DNA of 64,000 nt, from assembly GCA_021234155.1 (NCBI GenBank), contig JAJEKV010000071.1:4958483-5022482 (forward strand). The letters are read 5' to 3'. The position numbers and the translations under genes are program-made. This document shows, one piece after another, positions 1 to 11,569 of this stretch (position 1 is its first letter; every line of letters starts with the position of its first letter). Origin of the DNA: Isoetes taiwanensis. Lineage: Eukaryota > Streptophyta > Lycopodiopsida > Isoetales > Isoetaceae. Below the pieces are notes generated by a model. That model was not told the DNA's origin, searched no databases, and saw only the letters and a program-made list of their open reading frames with translations.

Positions 1-840
1 CCTCCATCTTGCCTCTAGCCCCGTTGTGTGATGCTGAGTCACATCATAGCTTCCATAGCCCGGTGGGTTCCTATGCACAGGCCGCAACTAATAGGAACTA
101 AAGGATCTACTCTAGGAGCATACTACATATGGCCCCAGGTCTCTACCCCCCTTCCCAACACAAGAGGAGCACATGATCAACCAATATCACATACATCACA
201 TCATGATCAATATCAATATCATATGAACATCTTAACCTAAACATACATAGCTAACTACCAGTTAGGGTTCCTGGATTAGGGTTCAAGATATTCAACAAAG
301 GATCTAGGGTGGCTCTACTCTAGACAGAATCACTATCCCATCTGGAGTGCTAACTTCCAGATGAACTAACATGAACTCTACTCAACCTACCTCCTCCAGA
401 TGCGCTTCCTCCCATTCCTGGCGTCTCCATGCTCCTAGACGTGGTTCGAAGGCCTGCTCCCTCTACGATCATACACACCTTCCAGGGGCTGCTGCTCCAG
501 GCTAGGCTATGACGAACGGTGCTCGAAACGGGGTTTCGGGCACGTGGATGAGAGTTCAGGTGCTAGGTCAGGGAAAAGGGTCTAGGGTTAGGGTTAGAGC
601 TCATATAGGTGTGGGTCCACGTGGGATGCCACGTGGCACCACTAAGATGAGGCCGTGTGGCGGTTGCCCAATAGGATAAGGCCATGTGGAAATGGGCCTT
701 ATCCTAAGGTTATCTAAGTTAAACAATTAACTTAGATGTGCACCCCTTGCCACTTATCCAAGGCATACAAGGCTACCTAGGTAGACTTGTATGGTGACGG
801 GTCCAGGAATATACGTATTTATGGCGTATATTCCCTTGGA
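1..840. other. no gene recognised; short telomere-like motif
   Basis: I see no coding region of recognisable family here. Around 581-600 the plus strand has two and a half TAGGGTT-type units, the plant telomere repeat sense, which is too short to be more than an interstitial motif. Confidence 0.4.
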
Positions 841-846
841 ACGTCA

Positions 847-1280
847 CAATACATCTTCTAAACTATGGATGATTTCAAAAAACTATTATATGATTATGGA
901 ATTCATGTAATTAAACATGATATAAACTATTAGTGATTTTGCTAAATCAATCTACACTTAAAAACAACCTTATGAACTAATAATGATTTCTAGAAACTAG
1001 TGTAAAATTTTGAATTAGTACAAAAAATATGGTATTAGCCACTATTGTTTTTTCAAAATCAATATATGCTTAAAACACCTCTTCTAAACTATTGATGATT
1101 TCAAAAACCTATTGTACAATCGTAGAAGTCATGTAATTAAACAGGATATGATTTTGCTAAATCATTGTACATTAAAAAACAATAATACAAACTAATGATG
1201 ATTTCTAGAAACTACTGTAAATTTATGAATTAGTACAAATAATATGATATGAACCACTATTGATTTTGCAAAACTAGGAA
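847..1280. repeat. two diverged ~225-bp tandem units, subterminal region of a CACTA-like element
   Basis: A block starting with CTTCTAAACTATGGATGATT near 850 is repeated, diverged, from about 1,078. Both copies contain runs such as GATTTTGCTAAATCA and GATTTCTAGAAACTA. They lie just inside the CACTA-like terminus at 1,371-1,386. Repeated short motifs near the ends are typical of CACTA subterminal regions, so I infer this is the right end of a truncated element. Confidence 0.55.
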
Positions 1281-1370
1281 GAACACATGATTTTTCTTTA
1301 CATTTTGTATTGTCGTATAAAAAAATCACATATATACTGGTTTTCATGCTAATTTTTTATACAAGTTCAT

Positions 1371-1386
1371 TTTTGGGGGCCTTGTG
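1371..1386. mobile_element. orphan right end of a CACTA-like element
   Basis: The sequence TTTTGGGGGCCTTGTG is the reverse complement of the CACAAGGCCCCCAAAA terminus at 2,552 and matches the terminus at 8,581-8,596. No matching left end was found upstream, so the element is truncated or its left end has decayed. Confidence 0.55.
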
Positions 1387-1730
1387 TCTGTTGTAGCTCC
1401 AAAAGGCATGACCATTACTGTCATCCCAAGCAAGCTTATCTTCTCAGCTACTACGACTACACTCAGCTTTCAAGTCCATGTGTCTGCTCCCAGCCAAAAG
1501 TCTAATACCTATTTATCTGGTGGGGTGCTGACTTGATCAGATGGTAAGCACCTTGTTAGGAGCCCAGTTACACTCTGGTTCATTTAAATATCACTGTATA
1601 TACCACTAGATATATATACATCTACTATATATCAAGCAAAATAATTTCACAATTCAAGTTTGAATTTGAATCATCCTCTCCATATTTCAGAAAAGAAAGC
1701 ACTTAAATGGGACATGGCTTTATCTTTGAA

Positions 1731-1759
1731 CTAGTAATGGTGCCCAGCGTTGCTGAGTA
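1731..1759 (-). mobile_element. Helitron-like 3' end
   Basis: Read on the minus strand, an imperfect GC-rich hairpin (arms CTCAGC / GCTGGGC) is followed about ten bases later by CTAG and then T. Plant Helitrons end in a short hairpin followed by CTRR and insert before T. The same layout recurs at 29,393, 45,255 and 45,357. No 5' TC end could be assigned. Confidence 0.6.
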
Positions 1760-1974
1760 TAATTTTGGAACTTGTGAATGTTGGAAACCTATGCATTTGC
1801 ATATACGGTAACTTGATGACTCGACGTTTTATTAGATTCTATGATAGAGATTCTTATAAGAATCGTATCACTTTTTATTAAAAACAAACAAAAACCCTTC
1901 CTTCTTTAAGCCTTTAATTGGGGGAGGAGTAAGTAGAAGTGTTGATGAATGATATAAAGGAGACCTGACCTTAG

Positions 1975-2046
1975 ACTAGGCGTAAAGGGCACGTAGGCGG
2001 TGAATCAGGTTGGGAGCGAAAGCCGCCAGCTCAACTGGCGGAATGG
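1975..2046 (+). pseudogene. rrn18: mitochondrial small-subunit rRNA (rrn18) fragment, organelle insertion
   Basis: The block contains GGCGTAAAGGGCACGTAGG, followed by GCGGTGAATC and a GCCGCC...GGCGG stem, which matches the conserved 530-690 region of plant mitochondrial 18S (16S-like) rRNA. Only about 70 bases are present, so it cannot be functional. It is best read as a NUMT fragment. The next 200 bases hold an 82-codon open frame (2,000-2,248) that begins inside the rRNA match and has an organelle-like style, but I could not identify it. Confidence 0.75.
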
Positions 2047-3419
2047 GATAACTGGAATGACCAGAGAACGATTGACCTTCGCTTCAGTCGGCGGTGTTGT
2101 AAATGTTAATGGGGCATTAGTTAAGGTTAGTCAAGAGTGTAAAACTGTATGGACAGAAAAAGCTAATCGGGCTGCGGTAAAAGCTTTTTCTCTAGCTCAA
2201 TCTATTTCAACTGGTCAAAAAATCTTATTATTCCATAAATTTATCTAATAATTTTAAATAAAAGAAAAAATCAATTGATAATATGTAATTTGTCCTTTAG
2301 GATCCGACATTGATCCTCTCATACCTAATAATTGGTGAATTTGGGATATATTTCCTCGGGCCTCTAGGCCATTAAAACTATGCACTTAATGTTTAGACCA
2401 TTAAATCATTTTCGAGTTCAAAGAGCACTAATTTTGCATGTCCCTTTTTTTTTCAAAAGATTGTTCTATTGTTGATATCGAATCAGCTTGATTGTGTGAT
2501 TTTGAAGGGTTATGCCTTGATAGGGGTCTCTACGGGGCATATCAACAACAACACAAGGCCCCCAAAAATTAACTTGCATTCATAATCATGATGGAAACTG
2601 GCATAAGAGTGATTTTTACTACATGTAACTCAGAATGTCAAGAAAAACCAATCACTACTAGTATGATCATAGTTCTTATACTAATTTTATATCTAACAGT
2701 AGTTTCTTAAAATTATTACTAGTTTAGGAGGTGGTTCTTAAGCGTGCATTGTCAATATTACAATTTAAGATGATTTTACATATGAGTTATCACCATCATA
2801 TGTAGTTTCTTAACTAGTTTTAATCCTCCCAAGTTTTTGAAAAACCATGTGTGATTTTGCAAGTGTGCTATGGTTTTTGGCACATGCTTATTTACTATGC
2901 TTGTAAGCAATCTATTATATTGGTTTATGTGGTTGTTTTTTTAATATACTTGTTTCAATCCTTAATGTCGCCACTGACTTTGTACATAGTTTTTTACGTT
3001 AACTAGTAATTCCGACTATTATATCTAATTTTGTCATGCATTTAGAGTGTGATCCTCAATTGTAATTATAAATTTATATTATTTTCATTGACTTTTTTAC
3101 TGGTTGCATGGTGTCTATGCTTTGTTTCTTGTTTCCTACCATTATATGTAGTGTAGCAGCCTTAAGCAACTTTACATCAGCGTCAAGCAGTCTCCTCGAG
3201 CAACTATGTCAAATTCTTTCACTACCAACATGTATCATTTCATTATGATAAGGGGCTTGTAATGTCCAATGTAAAACTCTAAATAATGTTGAGAATAAAA
3301 CTTTGATATTCCTTAGCACTGTTAAACTTTGAGATGTGATGTGGAATGGCAAGAGAGAGGCCATTCCATTTGTGGCAGGGCTTGCTGGCTACTGCCACCA
3401 CCACCAAGATAAGGTAAGC

Positions 3420-6400
3420 AATGAAATTGGATTTAAGCCCAGATTTTGACGGATTCAGACTTCAATTCTACCAAGCAACTCAGATTCAGACTTTGGTTCA
3501 AGTTTTGTGCTTCAGTTATGGTGCTTCAGCGAGGTTTTGTGCTTCAGCGATGCATTTTCGGCGAGATTTTGGAGTCATTATGGCATCTCCAGCTTCTTAT
3601 GCCCACCATATCCACCATAGCCATAGCAGGGGTTCGAAAATCCAGCTCCAGCAACCATAGCCACAACGGAGTTTTTTAAGGCAGGTAACAGATCATTCAA
3701 GAATGTAGGTTTTCACTCAGGTAACATGCTATAAGAGGTCATTCAAGAATGTTGTACTTATTTGTCATTCTTGAATAAAATGGTCACCATATGGCAACCT
3801 CCCACTGGATAATTAACCAGAATGAATAGCAATCTCAAGAATGTACATTGATCTTGAACGATGAAAATTTTAGACACAAACAATATTCATATCCATTGTA
3901 TCATCTAGCATTAAAACTTTAGATGTTCAAATAAGTAACTTCGGGTAGGCAACAACTTAGAACAATGTGCTTCACTTAAATTCAATAAGCGAGACTTACT
4001 ATAGCAAAGGGAAAATGCAAAAACAAGCTGCAACGTCTTGTCTATGCAAAAAAAAATGTATCTGATTTTTCCATATCATTGACCACCATCTGTACCCTAG
4101 TTTCTTTCTACGACAATTGTGGCTTCGGCCCTAAATATAGAACCCCTTACAAGGATTGACTTGTATTCTGAAACTTCACCTCCAGGAACATCCACAAGTA
4201 AATGAACCCCTTGGAGCCATCGTTGTTCATCAGTTTGTTCGAGCCATCACAACGGGGCTGGTTTGGAACAGGTGCATGGGGAGGGTTTTTTTGTTCTCCC
4301 TTTTTGGGTCTCTCTTCGAACCCTTAACGGAACCTTCCACGCAAGCTCTCAGCCACTTCAGAGGCAGGGAAGGCTGGAAAAATAGAAACCCTACATATTT
4401 AGTGGGGTTTAAGTATCGAGGTACCAAAACAACTCCGTTTGTTAATTCCACTATTCAAAGGGTAGCTCATTGGCCCAAGAAATCTCTCCGAAAAGAAAAA
4501 ATGGACATCCACCACACGAATGTGCTAACCCCCAAATTTTTCCCTTTCAGGACATAGGGACACAATGGGAAAATGACATGTTCTCCATTGTGGCCACTTT
4601 AGCAAGCTTGAATGGGGTTTTGACTTCACGATGAGTCCAAAGGATCCACCATCTTAGGGACAAGCATTACACTCAACGTAACCAAACTTAATTTGGCATA
4701 CAGCAACTAATCTAATTCGGCCATAATAACCACCTTTGCATGTGTTTGACAACTTTGCCATGCCAGTTGTCGATTTCTTTTATCCTAGAGGTAGCATAGA
4801 ACTTGAACATGGTGACGCTTTGGAAGCGGGCCTACTACATAGTTGTTCTAAGAGGGAGTATGAGAAGGTAACCATAACAACTCTAGAACTCAAATCTAAC
4901 TTTGTCAATAGGTCCGAAATGTTGAGGCCACCCATGAACACACGTTTGCAGGGTTCTCAACTCTGAGCTTAACGTATGTTGTTGCATTTTTACTTGCCAC
5001 ATTGGGTGTTCAAAGATAAAATATGCAATTAACTGTCCTACTCTTCCCCAAAATTTGTAGTCATTAAACATGGCATGTATTTATTTTAATGACCACTTCT
5101 TTCCACATTTCAATATGTAGAATGAATTGGTGACCTCTCATAACAGGTGGTTGCCAATGGCATCATATGTGGTTCACGAAACATGGCTACACGTTTGCAA
5201 CATGCCTGAATGGATGAGCATATCATTGATATGCTTTTACCATACCTCGATCTTTGAACCCTCTCCAAATTTAGGAAATGACTTTTACCTTATGCCTTCA
5301 TTCCCAGCGTGGCTTCAAGCCATGTTCTATCCTCCAAGCGTTGCTTCAAGCCATGTTCTATCCTCCAAGCTCCAGCAGCCAGAGCTTTGGGGCTATTTAT
5401 GATGAGTCCGTCATACTCTATTTTTGCGGCTGTCTATGATGAGTTCGGCATGCTTTATTTTTTTCCTACTTATTTCCCTTGCCTGGACAATGGTTGGATT
5501 TGCCGTTTTGCACCATTGCAACTTTCCGTGGAGTGAGGGTAGGAAAAAAAATTGAGTCAGACCATGTGTTCAATCGAGACTATTGCAATTTGCCGTCATT
5601 TTTCGTCTCAAAATCCTGGGGGACACAGATCTGGAATGACAAGCGAAAGATTCCCAAAATCAGTGGCTCCCATGGCCTCCCACCACAAAACCCAAGAATA
5701 TACATAATATGCATATATGGCATAAACTCACCTAGAGGTGAAAAAAATTCCAATGAAAATGAATTTCTAATGGTAAAACATGAAATTGTCCATATTTAAT
5801 ATTTATGAACAAATTAAATGAATCATACGTAGGCTTTTTGGTACTGTGTAGTTTTTGGGACTCTAGAGGTATGGCGCCAAAATGGCCGCCTGTTTAACAT
5901 GTCGCTCCAACACAGGTATGGCAGAGTCTACTGGATGTCCAATGCTCTAGCCAAATATCTTTCGGAGCCCTAAGTGCATGGGGCCGCAAAACCAATGGCA
6001 TTTGCTTATGGTAAGTATTTGATATTTCCATATTTGCAAAAGAATAGACCTACGACTTGCCATGCCGGAATAGGCATTTTTATCTATGATTAAAGAGTTG
6101 AGATATGCCTCTCTAATGCTAGATGCGGATGGTACTGATGCATGTCATTTTGTTTTAGGTTGGAACTGGCCGATTTGCTCTAAGGAGTAGTTAAAGATGA
6201 TTCATTTGCTCTAAGTTGGAGTTTACTAGGATATGAGCAAAGACGAATTTGCTCCAGCAAAAACAAATCTGAAAGAAGACCTTGAAATGGTCGACTGTAC
6301 GTCATAGGCTGGATATGAGCAAAAACGAATTTGCCCTTATATTTTGATGTTGTGATGCTATGGATTGAATGGAAGTGGCTTGAATGTTCTATGCTATCAG

Positions 6401-6600
6401 AATAGGAACATCTTTGCTACATGACAATATCGGACTGAGGTGTTTCCATACAGCAAGAATATCTAAATTTATTATTTTCAATAAGTCCTTCATCCTGCTA
6501 TAGATGCCAAAATGTTGAAGGGATTATTTTTAAGATGATCAGGCTATGCTCAAAAGGCCGCTCATTATGCTGACAATCTTTCGATTAGGTAGAAATATGG
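3420..6600. other. interior of the CACTA-like element, no identifiable gene
   Basis: Several open frames of 60-130 codons occur (for example 4,156-4,557 and 5,127-5,402), but none shows a family motif I recognise. A 31-base unit ending in ATGTTCTATCCTCC is tandemly duplicated at about 5,306-5,367. A keyword-like motif TTTGCTC recurs at 6,172-6,335. Confidence 0.35.
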
Positions 6601-6687
6601 AGCGACATCAATCAGGTTAGATAATATATTGTTGAAATACTTTAATGTAAGTAATCATTATGCTGACAATCTTCCTATTACGATCGT

Positions 6688-7770
6688 GGCAGGAGTGTTG
6701 ACACCCTTTTTTGCTTATGAAATGACTCAAGTTCTGGTAACATATTACAGCCTGGACAAGCATTAGATAAAAAGGAGCTGGAGAAATATGTTTTGTACTT
6801 TCTAGGTGCATCTGTGTTATCATTGGTTGCAAACATGCTTGAACATTATTTTTTTGGTTACATGGGAGTGCCTAACCGTGCGAGTCAGAAGCATGATGGT
6901 TGGAGGTATGAATATTACGTAATGGCCTATAGGTTTTGTTTGTTATTTCTTATTTGAAAGAATTTTCTGTGCAGCAATATTGCGGAACGAGGTAGGATGG
7001 TTTGAAAGGGAGGACAATTACAAGCAGTACTGGTTGCATCTAGGCTTGCTACAGATGCAACAATGGTGAAGGCGGCGGTCGGTGACCGCATGTCTATCTT
7101 GACTCAAAATCTAGCACTAATTCTTGCGGGTTTTGTGTTGGCATTCGTGTTACAAAACTCTCATTGTTCGGCACTTTTTCCATTCATGATCAGTCGCATC
7201 TTTGGGGAGGTATAGCTTTTTTGCTGCGGTGTTAAATAGATTGAATATCATTGCCCCTCATGTCCCTGTGCTTTTTGCAGCATTTCTTTATGAAAGGATT
7301 TGGCGAATCGGCAAAGGTTTATGCTAGGGCAACCATCGTGGTCGGGCGAAGCAATCGGCAATATACGTCTCGCAATATAACGCATTGTTTCGGCCTTTTT
7401 TCTTTGAGAGAAAAAGTGTTGGACCTATTTAATCAAGAATTGAAGAGCTTAAGGAATAACCGCTTCATTGGTAGCCGGATTCTGGGGCTTGCTTATGGGG
7501 TCGCGCAATGCTCATTATCTTTGTTCTTATGGGTTGGCCCTCCGGTATGCAAAGAAAGTTAATAAGAAATGGAGAGTCATCATTTGACCATGTTATCAAA
7601 TGCTTTGTTCTTCTTATGTTCATGTCATTTGAGTTGCGAGACATTAGCATTGGCCCCCGATCTTATGAAGAGTTACGAAGTGTTGGCTCAGTTTTGATAT
7701 TCTTGTGGGAAGACGTAAAAATAGATCCGTAAGACCGAAGGCAAAAGATGTCAGCAAAATCAAGGGACCC
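6688..7770 (+). pseudogene. ABCB-type (P-glycoprotein) transporter, captured exons, decayed
   Basis: Three exon-like blocks encode part of the second transmembrane half of a plant ABCB/MDR transporter. Block one (6,688-6,905) reads TPFFAYEMTQVLVTYYS and, further on, MLEHYFFGYMG. Block two (6,975-7,209) reads ILRNEVGWFERE, then RLATDATMVKAAVGDRMS and QNLALILAGFVLAFVLQ. Block three (7,281 to about 7,770) reads FFMKGFGESAKVYARA, EKVLDLFNQELKSLR and GLAYGVAQ, then in another frame NGESSFDHVIKCFVLLMF and finally DVSKIKG. GT and AG borders remain at 6,906, 6,974, 7,210 and 7,280, so genomic DNA with introns was captured rather than a processed copy. An in-frame stop in block one and frameshifts in blocks two and three disable it. 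The nucleotide-binding domains are absent. It lies wholly within the CACTA-like element, as expected for transduplicated host sequence. Confidence 0.85.
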
Positions 7771-7881
7771 GAAAGCAAGCCCCGATTTTGAAAAGAAATG
7801 TTCCATGCACAACATGCGGAAATAGACCAATGAATTAGTAGATATCACGATATGGAATCAAGTGGAAAAGATCATGCGCCA

Positions 7882-7975
7882 ACCCTCAAATTTTATTGCT
7901 TTAATATACTAAGGTAGAATATTATGGTACCCTCAAATTTTATTGCTTTAATATACTAAGGTGGAATATTATGGT
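7882..7975. repeat. 47-bp tandem duplication
   Basis: A unit starting ACCCTCAAATTTTATTGCTT is present twice in a row with one base change. It lies in the right subterminal region of the CACTA-like element. Confidence 0.85.
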
Positions 7976-8905
7976 CTTTTATCGTATCACTAAACTTGTC
8001 ACATGAAGCACACTTAAATACTAATACTAAAATTATGTATGCTTACAACTTTCTATAATCCATGAAAACAAAAGCACAATAATTTTTCACATTCAAAATT
8101 AGATATATTTACAACATTCTTTAATTGTATTGGTACCATGGAAGAAAAAACATACTAGTATATCTAAACCAAACATAGTTTTATTGATAATTAAGCACAA
8201 TAAAATATCATAATAACTAGGCACTTAAAATTACGAAGATGACTAATCACTGTACAATATCATACCAATTACGCACATAAAATTACAATGTCAATAAACA
8301 AAGGATAATAGATGTGATCAAATACTATTCCGATAAACTTGATACATTAAGTAGTAGCACACATCATACATTTAAGTTGTCATAAAAAACTAACTATAAA
8401 TTATCATCTTTAAGTACCATGTGAAGAAACAATATTTGTTTGTCACGTTGTGAAATTGCATCATTGAACTGTATTGTATAACTAGATATGGTTTGTAAAC
8501 TTTTTGGCCCACATACCAGTATTGATTTTAAGAGTTGGTTTTCATTAAGTAATCATTAGAAAAAAATCATACTGATTCAATTTTGGGGGCCTTGTGCAAC
8601 AATTTGCCTTTTTTCCTATAATCTTAAAATTCAAATTAGTAACGGGTAAAAGCACGCTGTGGTGTATCAAAAACGTGCATTTTGACGCCACATTTTGGCA
8701 CCACCTTTGTGGTAGAATCGGGTGGTGCATACCGAAGCGGAGATTGCGGGAGTGCGAATTAATGAGCGTCGGTTATTTTGAATTTTATGCCACGTCGTTG
8801 TCCACCTTTTTGAATTAAGAAAGAATCACCTCTTCCTCTGTTTTTTTGCCGCTTCTTGCCGATTGAACCCTAATGGAGTCGAATTGAACGCCCACCGGTT
8901 ACACG

Positions 8906-10314
8906 ATGAAATCTCTCCTCAAACAAGAGATTGTGCCCTACGAAGATCTAAAGAAGCTTTGGGGTGACAGAGTTCCAAATAAATCTGGCTACAGGTATTT
9001 TCCCCCAAATGTTTTGTTCAAACTGAAAAATTAAGGCATATGTTTTCTTGTACAAAGTTGAAGAATCGAGCAATGAACAATACAAAGAGTTCATGCAAAT
9101 TTACAAAAGAACGAGGAAGCCACATACATGGGGTGGAATGGCTCCCTGGAACACAGGCGTTGGCTTATTATCGCATATAAAGGGGAGGCTGTTAATTGGA
9201 AGAGCTTCTGGATTATTGTAAAACTCAGATGAGAAAGCCGAGGCCAGTTCTTCTAGACCCAAGAGAAAGCATAGGCAAATCCAACCTGACGAGGAGGAAA
9301 ATAGTAAAAGTGACAGGGATGATGAAGATGATAGGGAAATAACCAAATCAGGTTCCTCTAGACCACACATTCAATCTGAACTCACAATCAAAACAGAAAA
9401 AGCGAGCAATGTTCGAGACCAAAACATGTCATTAATGCGTTCAATTATTAGTTGTCTTACAAAGAAAAAAATCTCAAGCTTGATCTAGATTGTTTCTATC
9501 AACACGAAAAAGGTAACATCAAATCCACTTCAAGAATCAGGTATGTCTACTAGCATTTTGCATCATGTTGGTCGTGTTGTCATGTTGTGTCTCTATGATG
9601 CTAATGGATGCGAACGATAGATGAGGTATGTGTGGTGGTGGTGAGTTGTTGGCATCCACCATGTCCCACACCACACCCCATGATCTCCCACCACTACACT
9701 CTACCATCTCCCACCGCCCACACTCCCACACCACACACCACCACCACACTCCACCACCACCACCACACTCCACCACCACCACACCACAGACTCCACCATG
9801 TCCCACACCACCTCCACCACCACCACACACCCCATCACCACCACCACCACACCTCACCACCACCACACACACCACCACCACCACCACACCCCACACTCCA
9901 CCACCACCCCATCACCACACCCACCATGTCCCACACCACACACCACCACCACCCACCACCACCACCACCACCACCACAGCGTGTTGTGTGGTGTGTACTG
10001 TGCAGCGTATGTTGTGTGGTGTGTGGTATGTGGTGGTGTGTAGAGACTACCTTGTGTTGTGTGGTGTGTGATTGTGGTTTTCCATCGCGACGCGGGTTTA
10101 CTATGTTGGGAGGTGACATATACGTAGTGTTTTGTTTTGCGCACTATGGCGGACTTGTGAAGGAATGGTTGGTTGAAACATCAGCTAGGTTTGATAGATG
10201 CAAGCAACGATTGCAAGCAAACGAGGATAGGAAAAATGATATCAAAAGAAAGATTGAGTTGATGGAGCATAAAGCATCGAAATTAGAGCTGATTTGCACG
10301 GATGGCAATCAATC
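8906..10314 (+). pseudogene. 5' part of the plus-strand transposon gene, unidentified
   Basis: A start codon at 8,906 opens a short exon ending at a GT donor at 8,995. It encodes a charged peptide containing EIVPYEDLKKLWGDRVPNK. A following stretch (about 9,058-9,480) encodes EQYKEFMQIYKRTRKP and a very acidic, serine-rich linker (DDEDDREITKSGSS) with one in-frame stop. After the CAC-rich array, 10,147-10,314 encodes a predicted coiled coil (EWLVETSARFDRCKQRLQ, then NDIKRKIELMEHKASKLE). I do not recognise the family. By order and strand it is probably the amino-terminal part of the gene whose later exons encode the phosphatase and protease domains. Confidence 0.4.
9640..9980. repeat. CAC/CCACCA-rich low-complexity array
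   Basis: About 340 bases of interspersed CAC and CCACCA units on the plus strand, followed at 9,980-10,060 by a GTG-rich stretch that could fold back on it. Long histidine/threonine/proline-rich open frames here follow from base composition and are not evidence of a gene. A mirror-image array lies at 19,376-19,970. Confidence 0.9.
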
Positions 10315-10844
10315 ATGACAACAAACCGAAAGCCAGAGGGTGTTCGGGTTGTGTTTAACTAAAGGATGAAGAGCTAAATGGTACGATGTTGCCCGGGGCT
10401 GAAATGATTAAATAAGGAATTAACAAAACTGAAATTGAGCTAAAGGCATGTGAAGACTTACTGCAAGATTTGAGATTTTTTTCGGCGTAGTGGTCATGAC
10501 ACTCCTTTAGATCCCTGCACTTCCAATGCTTCCGAGGCAGAAGAAGAGGGTGATGAAGGTTGTCCATTTTGTGGACGTTGTCCGAAATGGGAGGGTAAAA
10601 TGTTGCCGGTTGTGATAGCAGAATATCGCAAATACCGATATCACATTCCATGTCTATCACACCATTTGAGGTAAATATTATCATCTCTAACCCTCGTCTA
10701 AAGACTCTATTGATTTTGAATTTGTTTTTGCGTTACTCTAGAACCCTGCAGCCCGGCCAGGCCACATTATGATCCCGGAGACATGGCTTTTGGCTTTTTG
10801 GTGTTCGAAAGTGGTACCACAAGAACCAATAGACACAAGTAAGT

Positions 10845-10910
10845 CCAAAGAGGGGGTGAAAGCAAGGTTTGGGAAGTCTCGATGCTTGTACCGTGGGTCT
10901 CTTTCATCTG
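10845..10910 (+). repeat. half copy of the foldback repeat found at 37.7-39.1 kb
   Basis: The stretch AAAGCAAGGTTTGGGAAGTC followed by TCGATGCTTG is nearly identical to 37,957-37,987, the right arm of a foldback repeat. Only one arm is present here. It shows that the repeat family is dispersed in different elements. Confidence 0.75.
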
Positions 10911-11027
10911 GCTTAGTCTCTTCCATCCCGGCGGGCTTAGTCTCTTTTGCTTGTCTCTTTTGCAAACAATATAGATTCGCCGCAAAACAAGTGCCTTAAC
11001 TAATGTTTTTCGATGTTGTCACAGGTG

Positions 11028-11240
11028 TCTACCGACTTAGTGTTTGCAGAATTGCGTAAATTTGAGACCAAGGATATCCAACAGTTATCCACGCCTCGAT
11101 CAGTTATGAGACGCGCAAGATACCTCCTGGGGTTGTACCTAGAATTCACCCCATTTGATACTCAAGTCAATCCCAAACCGCCGACGGCATGGAGACTCCA
11201 AAACGAAATTTGGATAGTCAATCGAATGCGTCATTATCAA
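11028..11240 (+). pseudogene. exon-like block of the plus-strand transposon gene
   Basis: An open frame encodes TDLVFAELRKFETKDIQQLS and PRSVMRRARYLLGLYLEFTP, continuing to IWIVNRMRHYQ, where a strong donor CAA|GTAAGT occurs at 11,239-11,245. The family is not recognised. It lies between the coiled-coil segment and the phosphatase domain, in the same orientation. Confidence 0.4.
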
Positions 11241-11569
11241 GTAAGTACCGATGCCACATACATGATTTATTTTTTGTATTTTTCGTGGTCTTCCTCATTT
11301 CAATTATGTTGCGAGAGATAAATGCTACCGCAAATGGAAGCCATGACGAAAAAGATTCCTAGTGCATCTGATTTAGGGGGAAAATTAATTCCTTGAGATT
11401 CATTCTCAGCGGGGTCCTTCACCGAAAAAAGTTTTGGTCTTGAATATGAGCCAAATGCGGATGCGGTGATGAAGTTGACAAAGAAACCCCGGATCCCGGA
11501 CAAGATGCGGGCTCAATGAGTCCAATACAACCTCAACCAACAAAACCAAGAGGTTAACCTGAAATTCTC

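Larger units (their letters stand above)
2552..8596. mobile_element. CACTA-like element with captured ABC-transporter exons
   Basis: The left end is CACAAGGCCCCCAAAAATTA at 2,552 and the right end is the inverse, ending CCTTGTG at 8,596. Both ends are flanked by CAA (2,549-2,551 and 8,597-8,599), a 3-bp target duplication as expected for the CACTA (CMC) superfamily. The 300-500 bases inside each end are AT-rich with recurrent short motifs such as AGTAGTTTCTT and ATCACTA. I found no CACTA transposase (TNP2-like) inside, so it appears non-autonomous. Its interior holds an ABCB gene fragment at 6,688-7,770 and otherwise unrecognised sequence. The first five bases are CACAA rather than CACTA, so the superfamily call rests on the duplication size and the subterminal structure. 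Confidence 0.72.

Noticed and set aside
578-600. Chromosome-end telomere repeat
   Set aside because: Only about two and a half units of TAGGGTT are present, so it is an isolated interstitial motif.
1640-1760. Transcription terminator suggested by the GC hairpin at 1,742
   Set aside because: The hairpin is followed on the minus strand by CTAG-T as at three other sites, which fits a Helitron end. Bacterial-type terminators are not expected here.
9608-10318. Long open frame of 236 codons rich in His, Pro and Thr across the CAC array
   Set aside because: Several frames on both strands stay open because the CAC/CCA array lacks stop codons. Only the coiled-coil end after 10,147 has non-repetitive text, and it was annotated separately.
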